DNA of 15,459 nt from positions 1-15,459 of the forward strand of contig DFBZ01000030.1 in assembly GCA_002366835.1 (NCBI GenBank). Reading direction: 5' to 3'. Under the pieces are notes generated by a model. It was not told the origin of the DNA. It did not search any database and saw nothing but the letters and a program-made list of their open reading frames with translations. This DNA comes from Gammaproteobacteria bacterium UBA3067. Its GTDB lineage: Bacteria > Pseudomonadota > Gammaproteobacteria > Pseudomonadales > UBA3067. Made by a program: the position numbers and the translations under genes. Positions 7,019-11,897 of the stretch are shown here, piece by piece (the first letter of the stretch is position 1; every line of letters begins with the position of its first letter).

Positions 7019-7193
7019 GTATTTAAAAAAACATCGCGTCCTGCATCTGTGAAATTACGGCCTATCGCCAGGGTTTATATTTTTTGCTAAGGCCAGCGTT
7101 TATTTCCCTACACGCTGTTACCCGTAGCTTGGGTTAAACGGAGTGCAACCCAACACCTTTCAGGATAGCAGGGGCGGTGCTGGCTGGCGGGTT
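6918..7193. repeat. Left block of a ~275 bp direct duplication
   Basis: The block comprises copy G, a ~105 nt spacer (with TTTATATTTTTTGCTAAGGC) and the start of copy H. It matches 8719-8994 with only scattered substitutions and about one indel, and both blocks have the same orientation. The two flank the toxin-antitoxin island. Confidence 0.85.
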
Positions 7194-7235
7194 TTCAATT
7201 TCCAGCTACCGAGTCGGGAACAGAGGCCGAGAGCG
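7124..7235 (-). repeat. Broken REP-like unit, copy H, fused to a long-variant fragment
   Basis: The left half is recognisable (GTAGCTTGGGTT, CAACCCAACACC, GGCGGTGCTGGCTGGCGGG). The right half then switches to unrelated sequence and to a 26-nt piece (7209-7234) identical to the insert of copy A at 444-469. The right outer arm is missing. Confidence 0.75.
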
Positions 7236-7307
7236 GCGCAGGAAGCCAAAGCCGAGTGTAGAAGGGCCACATGAGGAGTTGAGTACGGAGCTGACGCCGC
7301 TATCGGG
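7236..7307. other. Short unassigned gap
   Basis: GC-rich, purine-skewed sequence without a convincing gene or repeat arm lies between the broken copy H and the end of the ParE-like gene. Its composition resembles the long-variant repeat insert, so it may be decayed repeat material. Confidence 0.3.
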
Positions 7308-7335
7308 TAAAAAGGCAATTTTTAGAGATGCCCTT
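7308..7335 (-). terminator. Candidate terminator of the Phd/ParE module
   Basis: On the minus strand AAGGGCA, starting at the toxin stop codon, can pair with TTGCCTT across a short loop (one bulged G). A TTTTT run follows. The stem is short, so the call is tentative. Confidence 0.4.
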
Positions 7336-7642
7336 AAATCGTTTCTCTATTCTCTAAGTGATTCAAGGGCACCATTCGTTTATGAAGCACACCAAATACA
7401 ACGAGTTGATGCTTCTCCAATACGTAATAGATAACATGGCTCGCGTGGGGGAAACTAAAAACACCGGTGGCTATGTCAAATCTTTGCTTGCCAAGCGCTG
7501 GTGTTTCAGACAGTAAACTGATGGTTTGACGTATTTCTGATAGGTACTTTTTAGATTGTGATTCACCCCATTGGGTGAGTGTATAGCGTCGAATTTCAAT
7601 AAGCTCAGACTGAGCGTCGGGGGTTAAACGATAGCTTGGCAT
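7334..7642 (-). CDS. ParE/RelE-superfamily toxin
   Basis: The predicted protein is 102 aa, beginning MPSYRLTPDAQSELIEIRRYT. It follows the ParE pattern: a first beta strand with L.PDAQ.EL.EI, two helices (TQWGESQSKKYLSEIRQTISLLSE), PALGKQR, and C-terminal strands HVIYYVLEKHQLVVFGVLHKRM. ParE proteins poison DNA gyrase, while related RelE proteins cleave ribosome-bound mRNA. This sequence looks more like the ParE branch, but its target cannot be decided by eye. The ATG is one nt after the stop of the upstream antitoxin, a normal translationally coupled antitoxin-toxin order. Length is standard and the frame is intact, so it is likely functional. It is an accessory gene set between flgL and fliC and flanked by duplicated repeats. 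Confidence 0.88.
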   Translation of the reverse strand: MPSYRLTPDAQSELIEIRRYTLTQWGESQSKKYLSEIRQTISLLSETPALGKQRFDIATGVFSFPHASHVIYYVLEKHQLVVFGVLHKRMVPLNHLENRETI

Positions 7643-7643
7643 A

Positions 7644-7904
7644 TTAGTCGTGCTGACCTAACTCTAATGCGTCAAAAAATGAATCCCCATCGACGGTGTG
7701 ACCGTTCTCAATATCACTCTTTGCTTTGGCGGCCTTTGCTTGCAATAGCTGCAATTTAAGCGCCTCGTTGCTTTCGTATTCTTCCATAGAAATAACAACT
7801 GCAACAGGCTTACCATTTTTGTTAATTTGCACGGGCGCTCGTTGGGCTTTTAATAGCATGTCGCCAAACTGTGTTTTTGCTTCATTCGCTGATAATGCGT
7901 CCAT
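7644..7904 (-). CDS. Phd/YefM-family antitoxin
   Basis: The predicted protein is 86 aa. The N-terminal half is a Phd/YefM DNA-binding fold: MDALSANEAKTQFGDMLLKAQ, APVQINKNGKPVAVVISMEEYE (residues 23-44), in which the KNGKPVAVVIS strand is diagnostic. The C-terminal half is Lys/Ala-rich then acidic (DGDSFFDALELG), the part expected to wrap the toxin. Phd-type antitoxins neutralise a co-encoded RelE/ParE or Doc toxin and repress their own operon. The partner starts one nt downstream. The ATG at 7904 follows AGGGG at a suitable distance. A promoter with a consensus -10 and an overlapping palindrome lies just upstream. Confidence 0.9.
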   Translation of the reverse strand: MDALSANEAKTQFGDMLLKAQRAPVQINKNGKPVAVVISMEEYESNEALKLQLLQAKAAKAKSDIENGHTVDGDSFFDALELGQHD

Positions 7905-7929
7905 TGTTGCGCCCCTGGTTAATATCGTT

Positions 7930-7954
7930 CGATTCGTTCATTATAGATGAATCG
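7930..7954. promoter_or_regulatory. Operator-like palindrome at the antitoxin promoter
   Basis: CGATTC and GAATCG arms separated by 13 nt span the -10 box of the Phd/ParE promoter, the position expected for antitoxin autorepression. Whether the protein binds here is inference. Confidence 0.45.
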
Positions 7955-7969
7955 TACCTTTGGAGCCAA
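7940..7969 (-). promoter_or_regulatory. Sigma-70 promoter of the Phd/ParE module
   Basis: On the minus strand TTGGCT (7969-7964) and a perfect TATAAT (7945-7940) are 18 nt apart, about 30 nt upstream of the antitoxin ATG. Confidence 0.65.
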
Positions 7970-8001
7970 AAAATAATTAGTCATATTGTGCACCTTTCCG
8001 C

Positions 8002-8398
8002 ATGAAGGGTGTTGTAGGGGCTGAGGGTTAGAGGCCCTAGCAGGGAGATATTGAGGCAATACCGATTCGGGAAAGATAAACCATTGATTGGTAATGTTTT
8101 ATTTCAGAAATGTGAGGCCGCAAGTGGGTGCCAAAATATCATTGATTTATGCCCATTGAGCACGACAGAGGCACGAGAGCTATTAAATGCCTTCTATAGT
8201 GTATGCCACCGGGTGCCAATATATTTTTTATGGAGACCAAACTTGAAGGATGAAGGAGACAACTTTTTGATTGCGCTTGCTGTAGTTGAAAATAGTAATT
8301 TAATTATTACAAATAACATAAAGGGCTTAAGGGAAGCCGAATTAACATTTGAGAATTTGAAAATACAAACACCCGAAACCTTTTTGAGAGGTGAATAA
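8002..8398 (+). pseudogene. PIN-domain (VapC-like) toxin, N-terminus broken
   Basis: The open part in the main frame runs from 8018 to the stop at 8396-8398, with TTG at 8051 as its first conventional start. It has the body of a PIN_3-type toxin nuclease: GPSREILRQYRFGKDKPLIG, then VPIYFLWRPNLKDEGDN with the acidic pair, FLIALAVVENSNLIITNN and a closing IQTPETFL. PIN toxins are Mg-dependent ribonucleases needing an Asp in an N-terminal DTNV motif. That motif is absent. An ATG at 8002 in a different frame reads MKGVVGAEG then TAG, resembling the start of such a protein with its DTNV-coding stretch deleted and the frame shifted. The gene is therefore probably inactive. Its antitoxin follows by three nt on the same strand. 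A functional shortened variant starting at TTG 8051 cannot be excluded but would lack the first catalytic Asp. Confidence 0.72.
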
Positions 8399-8401
8399 AG
8401 T

Positions 8402-8647
8402 ATGTCTACATTAACTGTACGCTTACCAGATGATAAGCATGAAAGGCTTAAATCAATGGCACAATATAGAAAAATTAGCGTTAATAAATTAATAGAAGAA
8501 TTTTCCACCCAGGCACTTGCTGAGTTTGATACTGAGACTAGATTTAGGGCATTAGCTGCCACTGGTAATGTTAATGTTAATGTTAATGTTAATGTTAAAA
8601 AAGGATTAGAACTGCTAGATAAACTGGATGATCACTTTAGAGGTTAA
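8402..8647 (+). CDS. Ribbon-helix-helix antitoxin of the PIN module
   Basis: The predicted protein is 81 aa. The N-terminal 45 residues form a ribbon-helix-helix domain: strand STLTVRLPDDKHERLK, then helices with KISVNKLIEEFSTQALAEF. The C-terminal tail, RFRALAATG and KKGLELLDKLDDHF, resembles the toxin-binding part of antitoxins paired with PIN_3 toxins. Between these lies (Asn-Val)x5, encoded by a perfect hexanucleotide repeat at 8567-8596. The ATG lies three nt past the PIN stop, with GAGAGGTGA ahead of it inside the PIN frame, so the two were one operon in toxin-antitoxin order. The gene remains intact although the toxin is damaged, as expected if loss of the toxin came first. Confidence 0.82.
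   Translation: MSTLTVRLPDDKHERLKSMAQYRKISVNKLIEEFSTQALAEFDTETRFRALAATGNVNVNVNVNVKKGLELLDKLDDHFRG
8567..8596 (+). repeat. In-frame hexanucleotide microsatellite (AATGTT)x5
   Basis: Five perfect tandem AATGTT units, followed by A7 (8597-8603), lie inside the RHH antitoxin gene and encode five Asn-Val pairs. Copy-number change would alter linker length by two residues without a frameshift. Confidence 0.95.
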
Positions 8648-8718
8648 CGTCTCAAGCGCAGGCTTGGTGAGGTAGCGTAGAAAAAGCTCCGTAGATACCA
8701 TCTCTCAAACCCAGCTTC

Positions 8719-8820
8719 GTAGCTTGGGTTAAACGCAGTGCAACCTAACACCTTTCCGAGTAGCAAAGGTGGTGTGGGCTGGCGGGCTTGTTGGGTTGCA
8801 CTGCGTTTAACCCAACCTAC
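8719..8820 (-). repeat. REP-like palindromic unit, copy I
   Basis: This is a complete inverted-orientation unit: GTAGCTTGGGTT at the left, CAACCTAACACC internally and AACCCAACCTAC at the right. It is nearly identical to copy G and starts the right block of the large duplication. The 71 nt between the RHH stop and this copy show nothing recognisable. Confidence 0.9.
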
Positions 8821-8994
8821 ATATTTAGAAAAACATTGCGTCCTGCATCTGTGAAATTAGGGCCTATCGCCTAGGTTTATATTTTTTGCTAAGGCCAGCG
8901 TTTATTTTCCTACACGCTGTTACCCGTAGGTTGGGTTAAACGCAGTGCAACCCAACACCTTTCCGAATAGCAAAGGCGGTGTGGGCTGGGAGGT
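8719..8994. repeat. Right block of the ~275 bp direct duplication
   Basis: The block contains copy I, the same ~105 nt spacer as at 7019-7123 (with TTTATATTTTTTGCTAAGGC) and the start of copy J. Offset from the left block is a constant 1801-1802 nt, so it is a co-linear duplication and not independent repeat insertions. Confidence 0.85.
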
Positions 8995-9075
8995 TTGTTG
9001 GGTTTCATTGCACTCTCGGCAACTGCTCCATGCATTGCTCTACCTCCTACATCCATGCAGTCGAACCCAACCTAC
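8926..9075 (-). repeat. REP-like palindromic unit, copy J (medium-long variant)
   Basis: Perfect outer arms GTAGGTTGGGTT and ACCCAACCTAC are present. The right-hand loop holds the extra ~50 nt module with TCCATGCA and ATCCATGCAG, the reverse of the insert in copy D. It lies 117 nt upstream of the transposase gene. Confidence 0.88.
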
Positions 9076-9101
9076 GGATACGTGTGGTTTTTTTATATTT
9101 T

Positions 9102-9120
9102 GTAGGTTGCGGTAAACCGA
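9102..9120 (-). repeat. Half copy of the REP-like unit before the transposase
   Basis: GTAGGTTGCGGTAAACCG is a truncated left hairpin. The spacer separating it from copy J (TATTTT-rich) resembles the spacer between copies K and L on the other side of the transposase gene. Confidence 0.55.
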
Positions 9121-9192
9121 GGGTTATAGGCATCGGTTGCTGTACTCTGTTAGCATCGCTCTTTCTTACCATTAATCAATCTGGAAAAACGA

Positions 9193-9723
9193 ATGCGATA
9201 CCGCCGGGCGAATATTGCTGGTGCCAGCTATTTCTTCACTGTGAACCTCGCAGACAGGGAATCGAAACTTCTTATTCAGCATATAGACCCCTTGCGAGAC
9301 GCCTTTAAAAAAATCCAACACAAGCATCCTTTTATTATGGATGCGATCGTTATTCTTCCTGAGCACCTTCATACTATTTGGACTTTACCCGAAACGGATG
9401 CTGATTTTGCTAAGCGCTGGCGGTTAATCAAGGGGGCTTTTTCTCGCGCCATACCCAACACCGAATTAATTTCCACAAGCCGTTTGCATAAATCTGAACG
9501 GGGTATTTGGCAGCGTCGATATTGGGAGCATTTAATTCGAGATGAGGAGGATTTTCAACGCCATGTTGATTACATTCATTTTAACCCCGTAAAGCATGGT
9601 TATGTTTCATCTCCCGTAGAGTGGCCTCATTCGAGCATTCATCGTGCAATTCGCGAAGGTGTTGTTCCGCCGGATTGGGCGGGTGATATTAATGATGACG
9701 GTGATTTTGGTGAGTTGCGTTAA
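9193..9723 (+). CDS. REP-associated tyrosine transposase (RAYT, Y1/HUH family)
   Basis: The predicted protein is 176 aa, beginning MRYRRANIAGASYFFTVNLAD, the typical RAYT opening. The HUH metal-binding motif is PEHLHTIW (His58, His60) and the single catalytic Tyr lies in HVDYIHFNPVKHGYV (Tyr127), with the RAYT-typical GIWQRRYWEHLIRDEEDF preceding it. RAYTs are single-copy, domesticated relatives of IS200/IS605 transposases that bind and nick REP hairpins next to GTAG-type tetranucleotides. All catalytic residues and the full length are present, so it appears functional. It is the only plus-strand gene here besides the PIN module. The same GTAG-bounded repeats lie on both sides (J and a half copy to the left, K and L to the right), the usual arrangement of a RAYT in its own REP cluster. 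Ribosome site GGA before the ATG is weak, consistent with low expression. Confidence 0.95.
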   Translation: MRYRRANIAGASYFFTVNLADRESKLLIQHIDPLRDAFKKIQHKHPFIMDAIVILPEHLHTIWTLPETDADFAKRWRLIKGAFSRAIPNTELISTSRLHKSERGIWQRRYWEHLIRDEEDFQRHVDYIHFNPVKHGYVSSPVEWPHSSIHRAIREGVVPPDWAGDINDDGDFGELR

Positions 9724-9773
9724 ATGAAGCGCCCGTTAATGCAACCGTTTAGGTTCTTACACGCCGTAGCTCC

Positions 9774-9875
9774 GTAGGTTGGGTTAAACGTAGTGCAACC
9801 CAACATCTTAGCAGGTAGCAAGGGTGGTGCTGGATGGGAGGTTTGTTGGGTTTCATTGCATTCTACCCAACCTAC
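9774..9875 (-). repeat. REP-like palindromic unit, copy K
   Basis: This is a complete inverted-orientation unit with GTAGGTTGGGTT and ACCCAACCTAC arms and a TTTCATTGCATTC second loop. It lies 50 nt after the transposase stop. Confidence 0.9.
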
Positions 9876-9901
9876 GGGTGCGTATGGGTTTTTTATATTT
9901 T

Positions 9902-9994
9902 TTAGGTTGGATTAAACGCAGTGCAACCCAACACCTTTCTGAGTAGCAAGGGCGGTGCTGACTGTTGGGTTTCGCTACGCTCTACCCAACCTAC
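9902..9994 (-). repeat. REP-like palindromic unit, copy L
   Basis: The unit is slightly shortened: the left arm reads TTAGGTTGGATT and the linker before TGTTGGGTTT is about 10 nt shorter. The right arm ACCCAACCTAC is perfect. It lies 22 nt beyond the flgL stop, so its hairpin would form the 3' end of the flgL transcript. Confidence 0.88.
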
Positions 9995-10016
9995 GGGATG
10001 AGGTTAATGGCGGGCT

Positions 10017-11447
10017 TTATCTAATAAAATTAAACAGGGATAAATTGCTGATTTTCACAAAGCTGTTTTGTGCGGCTTCTAATACGAAGGTTTGAAATGC
10101 GAGGTCGCTGAGGGCTTCGGCATAGTCTAGGTCGCGCAGTTCTGAGATTGTTTTGGTGCCTTCATATATCAGGTTTTCGTTAAGTGCTTCGGAAGATTCC
10201 CCGACATTCAAACGTGCGCCGATTTTTACGCGGGTTTCGAGCACGCTTGTTTCTGCTGATTGCAGGTTGTCGAGTGTGTAGGCAATAAAGCCGCTAAAGT
10301 CGCCGGTGGGAATGTCGCTGGGGTCTTTTAATGCTTGGACAATTTGCTCCACCATGCTGAGCATGTCCATGCTGTCGGAGTAGTTCACATCAAAACTGTC
10401 GCCGGTTTCGGGGCTACCGCTGATTTGAAAACGCATGCCGTTAATTTCTATGTCCGAATTATCGGTATAGGGCTGGCTGGGTTGGCCGACAACCGTGCCG
10501 TCTGATTTTCGGTAGACGGTGTAGGTATTGGGGCTATCAAATTCAATTTGGTAGTCTTCCCCTTGTTGGCCGTCAAAAGAAAAAAAGGTGTCAGTGGGCG
10601 ATGGCGTTGATGGAAGCTCAAAACGTTCTCTGTTTATTTCAATATTTTCACCCGCTGTATAGGGCTGATTGGGGGCACCGATTACCTCTCCATCTGAAAC
10701 CCGTGTAACGGTGTAGTTCGGGCCGTTGGGAGTGATACTGTTGGTGGCATTAAAAGTAAGCTGATATTGCTCGCCGGGTTCGCCTGCAAATGCGGTTTGA
10801 TCAGTCACTTGTCCGGCGGTAATAATGGCTGGCGGCTGGGAGGTATTTAATGGTGAGGCTTGTGTTGTGAAAGCGCCTTGTGCCATTTTTATTTCGCTGT
10901 AAATGGCTTTGCCTGAATCATTCAGTTCCACAAAACTATCGGAGGAAAATTGCACTTGGTTTTGCCCTGCATCCCCTTGGTAGATATATCCACCTCCTTC
11001 CCTTTCGACAAAAGGAGGGGCTTCGCCGTTGTATCCACCGAAAACGTATTTCCCGGCTGCATCGCGGCTGTTTGTCACGCTGTAAAGCTCTCCCAGGCGC
11101 TCTTCGATTTCTGACGCGATAGCGAGGCGATCATTTAAATTGAGCGCACCGCTTTCTGCTTGAATAACCTGTTCGCGCATTCTCTGTAATATATTTTCGG
11201 TGACATCAAGCAGGTTTTCTTCTTCGGCAAGCTTTGTGCTGGCTATGCCGATATTCTCGTTATATTGTTCTGAGGAGCTAACTTTTATGCTCACTTGCTG
11301 AATGCGTACCGCTGCCACGGGGTCGTCGGAGGGGCGCAATACGCGCTTGCCGGTGGTGATTTTTTCTTGTGTTTCTCCCACTTGGGCGTGCACATCAAGC
11401 ACGCCGCTTAGGCCGGTGGTATAAATTTGCTGTGTTGAGATACGCAT
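10017..11447 (-). CDS. flgL: Hook-filament junction protein FlgL (HAP3)
   Basis: The predicted protein is 476 aa from ATG 11447, giving MRISTQQIYTTGLSGVLDVHAQV, the standard FlgL N-terminus. The frame is open for 36 more codons upstream, but that extension translates the neighbouring repeat, so it is rejected. The ribosome site (AGAG) is weak. FlgL joins the hook-side FlgK ring to flagellin. Residues 1-150 and about 390-476 form the conserved flagellin-like helical D0/D1 core, with KRVLRPSDDPVAAVRI, AGKYVFGGYNG and the C-terminal FVLEAAQNSFVKISNLSLFNFIR. Between them, residues 227-291 and 298-354 are two tandem copies of one beta module (YQLTF/YQIEF, YTV.R.SDG.V.G.P.QPYT, IEIN..RF), making the protein longer than many FlgL proteins. 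A similar module occurs in FlgK. flgL is separated from flgK by a 450-nt repeat region. Confidence 0.96.
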   Translation of the reverse strand: MRISTQQIYTTGLSGVLDVHAQVGETQEKITTGKRVLRPSDDPVAAVRIQQVSIKVSSSEQYNENIGIASTKLAEEENLLDVTENILQRMREQVIQAESGALNLNDRLAIASEIEERLGELYSVTNSRDAAGKYVFGGYNGEAPPFVEREGGGYIYQGDAGQNQVQFSSDSFVELNDSGKAIYSEIKMAQGAFTTQASPLNTSQPPAIITAGQVTDQTAFAGEPGEQYQLTFNATNSITPNGPNYTVTRVSDGEVIGAPNQPYTAGENIEINRERFELPSTPSPTDTFFSFDGQQGEDYQIEFDSPNTYTVYRKSDGTVVGQPSQPYTDNSDIEINGMRFQISGSPETGDSFDVNYSDSMDMLSMVEQIVQALKDPSDIPTGDFSGFIAYTLDNLQSAETSVLETRVKIGARLNVGESSEALNENLIYEGTKTISELRDLDYAEALSDLAFQTFVLEAAQNSFVKISNLSLFNFIR

Positions 11448-11525
11448 AATTTGGTTTTCTCTTTTGTAAATGTTTTGCTTGCGCCTAAGCGTGCTAATTA
11501 GTGCTGGGCTTGCCATTCTGCGAGG

Positions 11526-11644
11526 TGTTGGGTTGAATGCAATGAAATCCAACAAACCTACCCGCTAGCACCGTTCTTGCTACCCTGAGGGGTGTTGGGT
11601 TTCACTTCGTTCTCGGCAACTGCTCCATGCGTTGCTCAACCTAC
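11526..11644 (+). repeat. REP-like palindromic unit, copy M (partial, variant)
   Basis: The unit starts at GTGTTGGGTTGAATGC, lacking a clean GTAG arm. It continues through AATCCAACAAACCTACCCGC and ends with a modified second loop (CTCGGCAACTGCTCCATGCG) before CAACCTAC. Its left edge lies about 80 nt upstream of the flgL ATG. Confidence 0.75.
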
Positions 11645-11651
11645 AGGTGCC

Positions 11652-11753
11652 GTAGGTTGGGTTGAGCGTAGCGAAACCCAACAAACCTACCAGCCAGAAC
11701 CGTCCTTGCTACCCTGCAAGGTGTTGGGTTTCACTTCGTTCTACCCAACCTAC
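11652..11753 (+). repeat. REP-like palindromic unit, copy N
   Basis: This is a complete unit in the A-F orientation, with perfect arms and a GAGCGTAGCG first loop, in the flgK-flgL gap. Confidence 0.92.
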
Positions 11754-11760
11754 AAAAACG

Positions 11761-11858
11761 CTCCATGCGTTGCTCTCGGCCTCTGTTCCCGACTCGGCTC
11801 TACCGGTTCCATCCATGGAACCGTACCTCCTGCATCCATGCAGTCGTACCCAACCTAC
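11761..11858 (-). repeat. Detached long-variant insert plus one REP arm (copy O)
   Basis: This segment is essentially the reverse complement of the copy A insert (about 423-470 and the TGCATGGATGCA part). It contains GGTTCC/GGAACC, GCATCCATGC and the 26-nt identity at 11772-11797, and it ends in ACCCAACCTAC. It carries the extra module without the standard linker, 39 nt from the flgK stop. Confidence 0.8.
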
Positions 11859-11897
11859 AGGGCTCTATCCATACCGCTAAAATACGGCTTTCTTTTA

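Noticed and set aside
7177..7434. 85-codon plus-strand frame antisense to the ParE-like gene
   Set aside because: It starts in broken repeat copy H and overlaps the well-supported toxin gene in antisense.
8979..9308. 109-codon plus-strand frame overlapping the transposase start
   Set aside because: It begins inside repeat copy J and overlaps the RAYT gene in another frame. The RAYT frame has the HUH and Tyr motifs.
6918..9994. Classical insertion sequence carrying the transposase
   Set aside because: No terminal ends or target duplications specific to the transposase gene were seen. RAYTs are single-copy genes embedded in REP clusters, not the cargo of a standard IS.
11448..11555. N-terminal extension of FlgL by 36 codons
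   Set aside because: The extension translates repeat copy M. The family N-terminus MRISTQQIYTTG begins at 11447.
383..11858. Integron attC array (arms GTTGGGT and ACCCAAC fit the GTTRRRY and RYYYAAC core words, and TA cassettes are common in chromosomal integrons)
   Set aside because: Copies lie between conserved flagellar genes in both orientations, many with no cassette between them. No integrase gene is present, both ends carry GTAG/CTAC, and a RAYT sits among them. The core-word match is best explained by the simple GTTGGGTT sequence.
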